DNA of 64,000 nucleotides from Haemaphysalis longicornis. Lineage: Eukaryota > Arthropoda > Arachnida > Ixodida > Ixodidae. Each line of letters begins with the position of its first letter. Positions within the stretch are counted from its first letter, which is position 1. The stretch is taken from positions 281,477,717-281,541,716 of the forward strand of contig CM023448.1 in the NCBI GenBank assembly GCA_013339765.2, read 5' to 3'. The translations under genes and the position numbers were made by a program. Positions 21,330 to 32,972 of the stretch are shown in pieces. A model generated the notes under the pieces. That model ran no database searches and was not told the DNA's origin. It saw only the letters and a program-made list of their open reading frames with translations.

Positions 21330-21652
21330 TCGTGAACTAACCTGGCTCGCTCGCCGGCGCGCGCCCCGGCGTGCCCTGAAAACTCTCCGTCGTCGCTGCC
21401 CGTAGCCGTACATCTAGGCGTCGTGAAATAGCCATACTCGCTCCTGCCGTACCCATAAAAGCTACGCGTTGTGAAATAGTCGTACTTACGCCTCTGCTTA
21501 CGGACGTTGTAGTTGGGTGTTGAAATCTTGCCGAGCTCTGTTTTTTTTTTTTTTTTTTTTTTTTTGACGCATTTAGAACTTTTGTAATAACTATACTTCA
21601 CGCCCGCCTTACAACTCAGTTGGCTAGAGCAGTCGATTTTGGTTTTACCCAA
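21330..21652 (-). CDS. Tyr/Gly-rich low-complexity open frame, doubtful
   Basis: A minus-strand frame contains YDYFTTRSFYGYG and YGYFTTPR, an imperfect repeat of Y-x-YFTT-x-R plus YGYG. It is preceded by a Lys run encoded by a 24-base poly-A tract at 21541-21565 (T on the plus strand). Short Tyr/Gly repeats occur in secreted and cuticle-like arthropod proteins, but there is no signal peptide here. The poly-A tract could equally be a retroposon tail. I cannot tell whether it is expressed. Confidence 0.2.
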
Positions 21653-21659
21653 CCGGCTG

Positions 21660-23293
21660 AACCGCTACGGCTCACTGAAGCCAAGGCCGACGCAGCCAAC
21701 GCTAGGGTTACGTCCGATAATCTGTAATTATTATAAGTGACTATGGCTGCACAAAGCTATCTGTAAATTTTTTTTTGTAACCATTTACTTTTGATGAATC
21801 AACTTTAACTTTCAAACTTAAAAAACAAGCGGTTTTGCCTTTGCATAAATATCAAGAAAGACTGTTTCCTGTTCATGTTGCCAAGCAGGCTTGGGGTAGC
21901 AGCTTGGAGTTCCTTCCGTACTTAGCTAGAGGTAGTCCGACCATTATAATTACTAATAGTGATTACTAATTACAACGACCCTGGCGGTGTGAGGGAAGCG
22001 GTGTGTTCGGTTGGATAAAAATCAACAGATTGCTCTCACGGAGAGTTGCGTTCCTCCTGAACAGAACTTTAGTGACAGCTGCCGTTCCGCAACATTAGCA
22101 TTCCTTATCGTTCCGTCTGGATGGAACGCTAGACAATGCCTTTTTTTGTAGTGCTCTTTGTTCACCTTATCCATAAGCTCCTCCTTTCTTTATCTGGGAA
22201 ACTAGGCGATACAGGTTTTCTGCCCAATTATGGGGTTGCGGTCTGGGGTTTTATGTACATTTGCACATTTTATATGTTTCCTGACATTTTGTTTTTTTCT
22301 TGCGATGCATTTTGCTGGTGCACATGTAGTAAATAGACATTGTGTTTTACAGAAACCGTGCTGAAAATATGCACAAAGCAGTGCCTCTGATGAACACCAC
22401 ACTGCAACCATCACGGCTGATTCCATCATTCACGGCTTTCTCACCCTGTTGTGCCATCCCTGTATTTGATAACCATTATGTTATATTTTTGTCTTTTCAG
22501 CTTGCTGTAAGATACAAAGGTCTTTTGCCAGTTTGTGTGCCTCTGTAGGGCTCATGACTTTTGCTTAGTGCAAATAAAGGCCTTTGTTGTTACCCTTGCT
22601 TGTTGATTTTTGTTTTGCAAAGTTTTCAGGAAAAGCAGCTGAGTTCGGTATGCAAGGAAACAACATGCAACCGCGAGAGGAACATTTACCAGCCGAAAGC
22701 CATTGTCAACGAAACTGGTTCCTATTTCGTGCAAAACCTTCATGTAGTTAGCATGTTCAGTAACCTTGTTCATTTCAAGCAAGTGAGAAATTTGTGTACC
22801 ATTGCGCGTTGATTGGCAAGCACATCTTTCTTCTGATGAACTTATTGTAACATTACATAGCCGAGATTATTTCAAGGGTAAATAAAGTTCCTTCGCAGCA
22901 GCTTTGGCGAATCTCTGCCTCCTGCATCCGAGTATGCCAGCTTTCTTTTTTTTATTCACATTCCAAGCGCAGCAAAGTTTGTATGGAGGCAGCGGCGTTG
23001 GAAGTTTTGTCTCCAATAAACAGCTGTGTCAGTGCCTGTACTGTTGCAGTTCGACCTCACATGTGACCTCAAAACATGTGACCTTCAGTTTGCTGGGAAA
23101 GGTGGCATCTAACTTTGTTGGCAGAGCAAAATTATGCAATGATCTTGGCGCTGTAAGGACCCCGTTGCTGGACGGAAAATTTTCATTCAACCAAGCACAT
23201 GCAATATAATTACTGATTAGCTCATTCCTGTCAGATCGAATGCAATCTCTGGAAAATTTGGTGACTGGGTGATGGCACCATAAATAGCCGATG
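21660..23293. other. Non-coding; two polyA signals
   Basis: AATAAA occurs at about 22572 and 22880 on the plus strand. Acceptor-like TTTTCAG sites precede short frames (for example 22635 onward, KQLSSVCKETTCNRERN, stop near 22810). This could be the 3' end of an unidentified transcript. No family is recognised. Confidence 0.25.
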
Positions 23294-23348
23294 GTGGTGG
23301 TCAGTGGCGTAGCCAGAAATTTATGGGGTTGCGCCCCAACCCTAATGC

Positions 23349-23403
<55 letters not shown>

Positions 23404-24994
23404 GGTGTCGAACCGGAACCGAACCGAACCGAAAACCGGAACCGAACCGGTATTTTTTCCGGAACTGAACCCGAACCCGAACCGTTATTTTTGAGCACGC
23501 TGAACCCGAACCGGAACTGAACCGGAAAAAGAAATAACGGTTACCGGTTCATGCCGAAACGGTTCGACCCTCTGTTGTTGATATTGCGCAGTCAATGCAA
23601 TTCAGGCCTTTTTTTCTTTCCCGTACCATCAACTTCGTACTTGCTCGCGCACTTTCCCCTCCAGACAATTGAACACTATCACGCTTTATGTAACAACAGG
23701 GGAAATGAATGAGCACCAATGTAGCATTGGTCTGTTGCTGCTGGAGGCGCGAGCGTAGTGCAAGCTGACCAAACGAAATGTCATTCTCGGCAGCTTGCAG
23801 GTGATATAAAACGACTTTGCCCTTCCCTAGCTGCGACTTCATTGGAGAAATCAGGCTGCAGGAGTGCTCCACTGCGCAACAGCGAAAGCTCACACCCGAT
23901 GTGTGCAAACTTTTTGCATTTCATAATTTGTTGAAAAGGTCCGACACCTGCAAATTATTAATACTTGACAAGTGTGACCGCAGGAGCTGCTCAGTGGCTA
24001 AGCTGTTTGCTAAGCCGTTTGCCCAACTCGCTACATTGCTTCTACTGCTACTCGTTCCGGAGGGATACTGGTGGACGAATTAAAGAGCGCCTACCCAAAA
24101 AGTCCCATCTCATGCTCCACGTGTAAAATTTTCCCCTTTCATTTTGTAACGCTATCTGTTATAAGATTCCGCAATGTAGCACACGGAACGATGGTAGGGG
24201 TTCAGGCGGTACGATGACATACTGATTGTAATGCACACTTTCGGTATCGCAAAAAGGGAAATTTCAGTGGTCAGAGCAATAATGCAGTGACTGAGCGTAA
24301 CTAAAGCTTACTTTTTCAAAAGTGTGGCTAACACATTCGATAAGGTGCAGCTAACAAAATTTTTCAGGGTTACCAAATAAACTAATTCATTGGGAGTATT
24401 TATGTGCCTGTTGTAGAATTTTTCTGTTTTGTTAAAAATAAAAAATGTGCGCCATTGTTATTAAGCGCTGGTTTTGAACACGCCCGTACGCAGGGTTAAA
24501 ATTTTAAAGGGTCAAGGTTAGCGTGATGGGCGATTGCATACGACAATTGCGATTTCAAAAAAAAAGGAAAGGACAGAAAATATATCCCACCATCATATCT
24601 CTTGGCGTTGGCTTTATGAATATTTTCTAGGGCAACAGAAAGTCTGAGCGATAAAGAAGGTGGTAAATCGTCGCCACTTCATGTGTTTTTCTAATATCTC
24701 CTAATTTTTTAAAGTTTCCTTTGCAATTGCGCCACTGCCCTTGGGGAGCAGCACCATTTTGAATGTCAGTTTTGTGTTTTGATTTGACGGTCGTTTTAAA
24801 CTAGTAAATGTTTTTTTTATAATTTTAGTGATAATTCAACTAATCGAACCGGTTCGCGAACCGGTTCAAGCTCCCGAACCGGTTCGCGAACCGGTTGGGT
24901 ACGTGATTTTGTCGAACCGGAACTGAACCGGAACGAAATTATTTCACCCGAACCCGAACCGTAACCGAACCGGTATTTTTTTCGGTTCGACACC

Positions 24995-25085
<91 letters not shown>

Positions 25086-25225
25086 ATTGGTAGTTTTTAC
25101 AGGACAACATTCAACATTACATTTTAACACATTTGAAAGACAAGAAAACATCCAGCAATAAAAATTTCTGGGGGTTTGAACCCCCCAAACCTCCCCCCCC
25201 CCCTGGCTACGCCACTGGTGGTGGT
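23294..25225. mobile_element. Outer hAT element with 8-bp target duplication
   Basis: The ends are exact 15-bp inverted repeats, CAGTGGCGTAGCCAG, at 23302-23316 and 25203-25217. They are flanked by the direct 8-bp duplication GTGGTGGT (23294-23301 and 25218-25225), as hAT transposases make. Its interior is a TA microsatellite that has been hit by a second hAT element (23401-24997). Without that insert the outer copy is only about 320 bp, so it is non-autonomous. Confidence 0.85.
23401..24997. mobile_element. Inner hAT-like element with GAACCG subterminal repeats
   Basis: The ends CAGGGTGTCGAACC at 23401-23414 and 24984-24997 (inverted) are both followed by dense GAACCGGAACC repeats for about 150 bp. 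Palindromic GAACCGGTTC blocks lie at 24846-24896. It sits between (TA)n runs, so the target duplication cannot be read. No transposase is visible in the 1.3-kb interior; frames at 23549-24083 have no domain. The hAT assignment is inference from the CAGGG end and the subterminal repeats. Confidence 0.7.
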
Positions 25226-25261
25226 AAAAACGTTTGCGCAAAGAAAATAAATGTTACGAAA

Positions 25262-25340
25262 ACTAAGGTTAGGTGCACGATTTGAACCTGTGCTAGGGTA
25301 TGCCCGTCCAGTCCCACACGCGTCCCTTGCACCACAAACT
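25262..25340 (-). repeat. tRNA-like SINE fragment
   Basis: On the minus strand a B box GGTTCAAATC (about 25278-25287) is preceded by about 55 bp of tRNA-like sequence. No tail was seen. Weak call; it could be a degraded tRNA pseudogene. Confidence 0.3.
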
Positions 25341-25389
25341 AATTAGATCTTACTCACTACAAGGTGAAACGGGAAACCCCGGCCCCGTC

Positions 25390-25562
25390 CACTGAGCCGC
25401 CACGGCCGCAGAGCGCCGTAGAGCGCCGCGTACCTCCCGTTGCGGCCAGAGAGTCGTGGGTTCGAAACCGGGCATGGCCTAAGTATTTTTTTTATAGTAG
25501 AGTGCGGACGCCGACGCCGCGGGACATAGACCCGAGCAAGAGATGCTTCGCATCTAACATAG
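25390..25562 (+). repeat. tRNA-derived SINE
   Basis: B box GGTTCGAAACC at 25459-25469, then GGGCATGGCC, a T-rich stretch, GCGGACGCCGACGCC and the tail GAGATGCTTCGCATCTAAC. The tail matches the SINEs at 8280 and 13905 and the larger repeats at 30350, 44926 and 49391. Confidence 0.6.
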
Positions 25563-27474
25563 AAAACCCCCCCCCCCCCCCCACCCACATCGATGTGGCA
25601 ATGTCAACAAGCTGTTTGGGAGATACTATCAGTTGTCTTGTTCAATAAAACGATTCATTCAAAACAAAATGGAAATTGGAAATTAGCTTCTCCGCAAGTG
25701 TATATATGCTCGGTAAAATAAACTCTGAACAACGGTATCAACATAAAATACAACAATACTTTCCTAAATTTAGGCCTTGATTTCTACCTGGAGAGTGAAG
25801 CTATGACGTAGCAGTCTTCCTATACAGTGTTTTTTTTTTTCTTTTTGAATAAAAGGCAACCCTGTAGAAAGTGGAAGGAAGAACGCCGAGCGGCCCAAAC
25901 AATTCGCTATATGCCATAGCTATTCTCATAGCTATGGTACCACAGACATATTGTGCTGAAGTGAACAATCGAAGTGCCATAACAACGCTTTATTCGAACC
26001 ATCTTCCCCTGCCCATATTCCCAGATCCCACAACAGGGCCGCTTGGCCTCCTTTCTGAAAATAAAGTCATCCTTCTCCTCTCAAACACTTTCAAATACGC
26101 CATCAGCAAACAACTACAAAGAGCCGCGACCAGGCTCCCATTCAGAGGGACTTCCTCAGATAGGGAGGGGGGTGTCCTGGGTTGCGGAGGTGAATTCGCT
26201 ACGGTATTGTGGAAGGGAGGGTGGGGGGTGCTTGTAGGCTCGGCAGGTTCAGCTTTTCTCCAATTTATGTGCAGCGAGAATTCTTTTTTCTTGAAGTAAA
26301 AAAAAAACACTGTTTACCGTGTTGACTCGCGGTGGTCCTGCCTAGAGTTCATACAAGAAGCTGCGTGCGCCTAACTCACGTGAAGGAAAGCCGCAGGGGC
26401 CTGGCGATTCCACCTGGCCCTAAGCCCCCTTCACGGTGCATTAGGCGGACTGTTCACAACGATGTAGCCTCCACAATGCTGTACGCAGCTTCTGGTATGA
26501 GCTACCACGCACGAGCTAAGGAAGAACGCCACAAGGGTGAGCACTGACTCGAAACGGGAGCTTATAAGTAGTTATAATTCGCATTTGAAAATGGAAAAAA
26601 CAATCTGTTCGGTGTTCCCGCTAATGGGTTAGTATTCTGCCTTCCGACCAAGAGAGAAACTACCAAAGCAAGCAGGCCAAACAAACGCAGAAAGGCTTTA
26701 GTTGATGGTGTCGCGTGTTTCGATCTTTTTTTTTTATATGTATAATAATTCTGAGCAGCATGTTCTGGCGTCGACAGAGAAGCCAACATTGCCGCCGTGC
26801 ATACGTCGAGGGTGTTGTTGATGAATGAACAAGTGGAAAACCGCCGTGGAAAACAACCCCCATACAACCTAACAGCAGCGTATATTTACCTTCCCCCCGC
26901 CAAATAAAAATAAAACAAGAAAACATCGTCGCGTGTCGCCAAGAGTCCGACCCTCAATCTTGGCCGATTCGTTTCACCCGGCGTGACCAAAGCTAGCGTT
27001 TTGGCAGAACTCTTTACTCAGACGGCGCTATTGTTCTCTACATCTGGAAGCAAGTTAGTTCGCTCCTCCAGCACCAACATCCTGTTGAAAGGTTAGGATA
27101 AGTGGAACCAGAAGCAAGGGAGAGGAACACAAGAACAAGAGGGATAGCCAGCTGCCTTTGGAAGTTCAGCCTGACACAGGTGTAGGGCAGCGACAGCACC
27201 GTGAATAGAGATTTCACTGGTAAAAAAGAAAAGACAGGTGGCCTCACAAAAATAATAATCATAATAAATCTATAACATGGAAGCGTGTGGACCGAAAACC
27301 CGTGACATGCTGAGGTGCAAAGTGATGAACAGAGGTAAAACGAGCAACCTGCCGTATAGTGACTTACTGTGAACAGAACAAAAAACGCATGAACGAGAAC
27401 GAAATCAACGGAAACGCGAAGAACAGAATCAAAGGATTTGTGGAGACAAATTTATACCCATCACAAAAATATAA
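25563..27474. other. Non-coding, nothing recognised
   Basis: Includes a 17-base C run (25567-25583) and a perfect 10-bp hairpin at 25913-25936. AT-rich with scattered short frames. Upstream exons of the SGNH-like gene at 27475 would be expected here, but none is convincing. Confidence 0.3.
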
Positions 27475-28824
27475 ATGGCACCGAATAGTCCGTACACGGA
27501 AGTGTCCGGGTCCCGCGTAATTAGTTGCCTGAGAAACCTCCGCCACATGGAGCCCAGGGTCGTCCTGATGATCGGCACCAACGACCTGCGTCTGGTATGC
27601 ACAACAGATGCAATTCTGCCTCTGAGCTAAGGGTATGCTCAGAATTTCTGCGTCAACACTGCCATTTTCATTCTTCTTTTTTTCACAGGCCAGAAACCAT
27701 GGACGACGCGTACCAATTGATTGCGGATTGGAGGTCGTATTGGCGCTGTTACTCGGACGCGGATGTGGTGTTGGTCGTGATGACGCTGCCGCCGGTGGCC
27801 CGCGCTGCGCGGTCCAGCTCCCACTGGCGAATTCTGAATGCCGTGAACGCGTGGATCCTCGGGCTGACTATGGGTACTATGTCTCTCTTTACGAGAGTTT
27901 GCGGCAGAGAATAACCTGTTCGTTGCGCTACTTTCACGCAGACGGAGTTGTTGCTCTTGAAATCCATCGCCTCTTTGTGCTGGGCAGACGTCGTGTCCGC
28001 TATTGCCTGTACGAGCGGTAAGTTGTCCCGGCTACATTGGTTGTAGTGTAATCAACACTGACACATTTACAGGCGGATGGGGGTCGGACCGGCGGCTGGA
28101 CATGGTTGCACTGGAACGAAGAGGCGATGGGTCGTGTGACGATGTGCTGAGGGACGTGATCGGCGCCTGAACACACCCTAGGGTGTGTTCCTCCTCTTCT
28201 CAGCAAAAAAAAAAAGGATAAGTATCAGTTGCACTGCTTTCAAAAGAACTCGATTATTTCGCAATCTGTTCATACGTAATTTCACACCGACCATACATTT
28301 AGGGCTCAATTTCCGTTGCAAAAGCACGCAGACTCGAAATTTGTTTGTTTATTTTATCCTTTACCTAGCGATTTTTTTTTCAATTTCACTTCTATGTCCT
28401 TTTTCCCCTTCAGGTATGCATAAACTTCCTTAGTACGTAGAAAAAATATTTTATAGCTGAACTAAGTGTCCTGACCGCCATTTCACCATTTCGTTTGCTG
28501 GCCGCATCCGGCATGATTATTTCAAGCGTAGTTATAAATAATCAAAATTAGTCCCGAGAACACCCCATTGTATTGACGAAACATTCCCGTGATATTTTAT
28601 AACGCGCGTTTTGCTATTGCATTGCACTAGCATCACTGCCCCATTGCAGGTTAGCTTGGCTCTTCTTATAGATCATTTATTTTTGCTCATAGCGTGCACA
28701 TATCTCACCCATTCTTTTTTTCCTTTTTTACAGCGGAGTTCGGCCACGGCCAACTCCACCGGGAAGCAAGGGTGGGTTGAAAAGCAATTTCCTGCGATCT
28801 CCTGCGCTTGCCTGTGCGAGCTGA
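27475..28824 (+). pseudogene. SGNH/GDSL-hydrolase-like gene, three 3' exons
   Basis: Exon a ends at 27594 (donor CTG|GTATGC) and encodes SGSRVISCLRNL then RVVLMIGTNDLRL; the G-x-N-D motif is the Asn-containing block of SGNH esterases. Exon b (27689-28017; acceptor TTTCACAG, donor CG|GTAAGT) carries TLPPVARAARSS and VNAWIL, then in another frame YFHADGV, the block expected to hold the catalytic His region. Exon c (28734-28824) joins in phase and adds a Pro-rich basic tail ending RSPALACAS. AATAAA follows at about 28929. Splice phases agree across b and c, but exon b needs one or two frame shifts to read as SGNH throughout. The N-terminal Ser block was not found. Similar domains occur in ORF1 of CR1-type retrotransposons and in host proteins; I cannot choose. 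Confidence 0.5.
28169..28190. repeat. Perfect 22-bp palindrome
   Basis: The two 11-bp halves (GAACACACCCT and its complement) abut without a loop. It lies in the intron between the last two exons of the SGNH-like gene. Confidence 0.7.
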
Positions 28825-28931
28825 AGCCGCTGAGCGACGTATATGCTGAAGCTGATATGGTCTTCCGCACTTCGCCCCCCCCCCCCCCTCTCATACCACC
28901 AGCTGCAATATTTATGTTGGAAGCTAAATAA

Positions 28932-30014
28932 ATATTTCCTCTGACTCGGCGTGCTATGCTCAGTTTCATCCGGTGTAAAGCCGTGATTGCAGTGCAAAGC
29001 ATGTAGGCTGAAAGGTTCTACGAAATGTTGACTGCCGCAGTGAGATGTTGGTTATATTTTCGAGGCGATCACGTGGGATGCCACAAAGACATGTGATGTC
29101 GGAAAAAAAATTTCGAACAATAGCACCAGGATAAATTCAACAGCGCACCTGTCGCTTCCTTTGACCGGACAAAATGCTTCGGCATCTTTTGACCTCTATC
29201 TTGAAACATGCATGATGAATTACGTTTGGTGCCGGAAGGCAAGAATAGAAGACAGGCCATCTGATACTTGCGCATATGGCGCAGTCTATTATATTTGCAG
29301 TATTATGTATGTAATACGATAAAAAAACTTTGTGCCAGACTTAGCTTGCAACCCATACTAGGGTCCAAAGGTGTTCTGATTCCGGCTAAAGTTGCCATGA
29401 CATCAACACAGAGGACATTATTGCACAGCGGGAAAGACGAGGATAGAAGGAAATACGCAAGGCCCGTGCCGACGATTTAGCGGCGGTTCATTGAGAAAAA
29501 CCGCCTGAAATATATCAAGAGACGCCGATAATTTTCACAACATCTCTTTCTTCATTCCTTTACACCGAGCTTTCTTTCTGCTCTTTTAGTAATGTGCGCT
29601 GGCAATCTTGGCGACATATGTATTGCTCATTCGTCCAACGTTTCACCCCAACAACAGTGAAACGTTTAGTTGATTATTCTGTTTTATTTGTGCTACGCGC
29701 GTGTACAGAGCAAAAGCTCTTCAGCGCGATTTCGGAGGCCGAGCGCCGAGCAACTCGCGGCGAGAAACAAGGCAGGGCCAATCCAGCAACCCCCCCCGTG
29801 CACGGCGGCGAACAGAATCGGTTGGTCATGGTTCAGGTTCGGACAAAAGGAGCTTCTCCCCTCGCGAATCGCAGGCGGAGGAGAGGGGACGCCGGTACGG
29901 GGAACATCGCGCCCGGAAAGCCTGTGCCGGTATTTTCGTCCGCCACGGGTGGGTGGCGTAGTCTGGTGGCAAACTCTGAACTAATTCCAACATGGCGGGT
30001 GTGGGACCGCCACG
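28932..30014. other. Non-coding, GC-rich after 29700
   Basis: Open frames at 29594-30070 cover a GC-rich stretch, but they show no domain and end where Penelope-like coding begins. Nothing else is recognised. Confidence 0.3.
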
Positions 30015-31301
30015 GTCGAAACACTGAAAGAAGGTTGCATTCAGTATTTAGACTTGTCTGTTCAGTTTAACAGATGCCACACTTGTTGCATGTACGCCCC
30101 ACGGTCTGTTAAGCCAGTGCTGCATTATTCGTCTGGTCGTTCAAAGCTAGTGAAGAATGCCATCGTTTTATCATGTTTGCGTTCTGCTGTCACAAAACCA
30201 TGTGTTCATAAAATGGGAAATAGCTTCGAAGGCCAAGTGGTAAAGTTAAGGCTGGCTGGATTCCCGGAAGCCCTGTTAACTTGGACATGTGGAAAACCTG
30301 TGAAATTGTTTAGGTTTGGAAATAAGAATGTCGATGTAGAAGTTGACGCCAACAGACAAAAATTCCCGCGCCTTCCCGCGAGGGGAACACGAGTAAATGC
30401 AGAGCATTGGGGCCTCAGTACTGATTGAAGGCAGTGTTGCTTCCATCGCTTCTTCCGTGATGCTGGAGTAGCAGACACGAGTAAACGTGGGCACGAGCGT
30501 CAACCAAGGAAGGAAGGAGCAAAGTGACTGAAACACGAGCGACCGCTAGCCGCTATATGTGCAGCGCGCGCAGTAGAGGGATAGCAGTACCGGGGGGAGA
30601 GCGCGCATGCGCAAGCAGCGCGCTCCCTTCCACGCCCCACCGCGCTGCTATCACGCACCTGTTACGCCGAGACCGCGACGGAGCGAACGGGCTGACTACG
30701 ACGCATGCGCGCGCCAGCTGCTGTTGAGAGAGAAGAGGGAAGGAGAGGCGCACCTGCTGCGGACGCGGAACTGTTGACACCGTCCGACGCAGGAACAGGC
30801 GAGGCTGCATTTAAAAAAATGTTGCTGTCATTCCTTACCTTCATGGCATTACGCATAGGCTGAAGAAAGTAGGGTTGCGGTGGGGTGTGCAGGTTGCTAT
30901 AACAGCCCGCAATAAGCTTCGTTCTGTTTGCGCCAAAATAGATAATAGGGCGAAGCGTAGGTCTGATAAACAAGTGGTAGGCCGCTATGTTTCTTGCGCA
31001 ACGGGAGTTGCTTATAGCATTCCCCTGTCCTGTGGGCCAAACGGGCCGATGCATAAATGTACGCTTACGTGAGCATCATTTATCGTTGAAGGGTCCCGCC
31101 AGTTCTCATTTGTCATCACTCTGTACCCGATGTGGCTGCTCACCGAATTTACAAGGCACTGACATTTTGTTTAAACATGGACGGCTGATCACACGTGAAG
31201 TTGTAGAAGCTTTCCACATTGCGGAAAGGGAGGACACGTGCGTTAGCCAAGCGAATGTGTTGCTTCACTCAAAAGGGTTTGCTTATGTGCGAGGGTCGTG
31301 A
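30015..31301 (+). mobile_element. Penelope-like element, C-terminal part with GIY-YIG nuclease
   Basis: The plus strand begins at about 30015 with KEGCIQYLDLSVQF, the end of the Penelope RT. It continues with SKLVKNAIVLSCLRSA and AGFPEALL, the linker region of these proteins. After an inserted repeat (about 30350-30815) it resumes with IPYLHGITHRLKKVG, ITARNKLRSVCAKI, VAYSIPLSCG and, one frame over, GQTGRCINVRLREHH. It then has the C-X-C-rich segment TRCGCSP and VVEAFHIAE before the stop at about 31301. The GIY-YIG nuclease cuts target DNA for insertion. The YIG equivalent is lost in a short deletion at about 31037. AATAAA sites follow at 31450-31557. Non-functional. Confidence 0.75.
30350..30815 (+). 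repeat. Interspersed repeat family X, copy inserted in Penelope element
   Basis: It separates two adjacent parts of the Penelope protein. The left edge has TTCCCGCGAGGGGAACACG, then GCTATATGTGCAGCGCGCGC, and the right edge TGCGGACGCGGAACTG and GCATTTAAAAAAA. The same order is found at 44926-45378 and, reversed, at 49391-49990. The tail resembles that of the tRNA SINEs. No coding. Confidence 0.55.
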
Positions 31302-31963
31302 TTAGGCTTTTCTCGCGCATATCAGCTCGCTTTTGGTACATTTTGCTTCGGTAGCACATCTATGCACAGTGTTTTTTGTTTTTCTTGCTTTTTGCTTTTC
31401 ATTTGTTTGTGTTGTGGTTCCTTATGCATATATATTTTCTTTCTACCTAATAAAACTAAGTTGTTAGACCAGCGGCTGTCCTGTGTGTTTCTTCTCTCCG
31501 TGCCTTCTACGCTGGTTCCGTTCAAGACAGTAGATACCTGTTTATTCAGCAAATAAATAATATCGATTTTCGGCTATGGCAAAATGGCGGCCATTATGGA
31601 CGGGCAAGCTGATCTTGGATCGGCGGTGCCACCTGGGATATGCAAAACGAAACGAGCGATGACGATTCACGGATGGAAGGAGCCGAATGAGGTAGCCGAT
31701 GATCAGAAAACCTCTTTTGTCGATAGCTTAGGATGGCCACAAATAATTACATCGCAGCTAGTACAAATCATAATACTGTATTCCTGCGGTTCATCGTTGT
31801 CGATACCAGTCAGCTGGTTTCAGGTCAACTGTCGTCTGCTGTGCCACGTTACCCCGCTTTCCGAAATAAGTCTTACGATTCTTTGTTCACGTCTTACGAT
31901 TCTTTGTTCACGTTTGTTGCTTTGTTCTTGTTTTACTCCTATTATTATTCGGTGCGTGCGTGT
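31302..31963. other. Penelope 3' flank then non-coding
   Basis: T-rich sequence with AATAAA signals at 31450 and 31551 is probably the Penelope 3' UTR. A frame from 31584 (MAAIMDGQADLGSA) has no recognised relative. TCTTACGATTCTTTGTTCACG is repeated in tandem at 31870-31911. Confidence 0.3.
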
Positions 31964-32066
31964 CTGTGCTTGTGACATGGCGTCATGAGATCATTCACAG
32001 CATACGAAAAGGAATATCCTGTTCACCTGCAGTGAATGATATCATGGCGTCATGTCACAAGCACAG
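31964..32066. repeat. 35-bp inverted repeat
   Basis: The arms at 31964-31998 and 32032-32066 pair with three mismatches across a 33-base loop. The outer part reads CTGTGCTTGTGACATG. It could be the termini of a very small foldback element. Confidence 0.65.
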
Positions 32067-32473
32067 AATGTTCGCCGTTCGGCTGGCTTGAGAGACAGGT
32101 AAGGTGTGCCGTACATAACGTGCCTTATGAAAAAAGCTTAAGTCGGATGACGTCTGGTTCCTTCCCCCCGGCCTGTTTGTGCTTGATGCGGTGAATGAAT
32201 TTGGTTAGCTGAGTCATGGTGGGTTGAAGTTGTAGTACTGCATGGAAGCCTGATCCGTCCTATGGGATGGTGAGTCCGAGTAGGCTTAAAGCCAACTGCA
32301 CTCAAAATTTCAACCCCCTGCAAACGTTATTTCCGCATAGTCGGCCAAAAAAGACTGCATGCATGCTTAGGCAAAAAAGGACTATGAGTTTGTCTTCTGT
32401 GGGACTAGGTGACTTTGCCCCAATCATTACACAGGGACTAAATGTGAGTGCACGAACGGTTAGTACGCCACCC

Positions 32474-32972
32474 GGTTGGTCAGTTCCGATACTCCCCAAT
32501 GGACGAACTGGTGAAAGGAAGTCGCAAAATCAAAAACAAAGAAATGAACCTAGTACCAGCAGGGATCGGAACTCCGACTCCCAGAGCAGTAGCCGAGGAG
32601 CAAAATACGCTACAACGCCGCGACGGAATTGTCAGTAGAAAATGTGTATTGAAGTGTACGCCGTGCAGTACTGTGCACAACGCCACAGATTCATTGCAAG
32701 CCGGTCATCCGTGTTTCTATCGCGGTTGGTCAGTTCCGATACTCCCCAAAGGACGAAATGGTGAAAGGAAGTCGCAAAATCAAAAACAAAGAAATGAGCG
32801 TAGCACCAGCAGAGATCGGAACTCCGACTCCCGGAGCAGTAGCCAAGGTGCAGAATACGCTACCACGCCGCGACGGGATTGTCAGGAGAAAATGTGTATT
32901 GAAGTGTACGCCGTGCAGTACTGTGCACAACGCCACAGATTCATTTCAAGCCGTTCATCCGTGTTTCTCTAG
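32474..32972. repeat. 250-bp tandem duplication
   Basis: The units start at 32474 and 32724, each with GGTTGGTCAGTTCCGATACT and ending in CATCCGTGTTTCT. They are about 95 percent identical, with no length change over 250 bp. The minus frames in each copy (32480-32686, 32730-32936) are the same peptide-like shadow and show no domain. Confidence 0.85.

Noticed and set aside
22372..22400. CTGATGA looked at as a hammerhead ribozyme core
   Set aside because: No GAAA partner or flanking helices could be paired; not near the Penelope fragments.
25871..26310. Plus-strand frame of 142 codons and its minus shadow
   Set aside because: No domain, no splice sites, and low-complexity G-rich sequence in the second half.
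29594..30070. 158-codon frame before the Penelope segment
   Set aside because: GC-rich composition keeps several frames open; no Penelope or other motif until about 30015.
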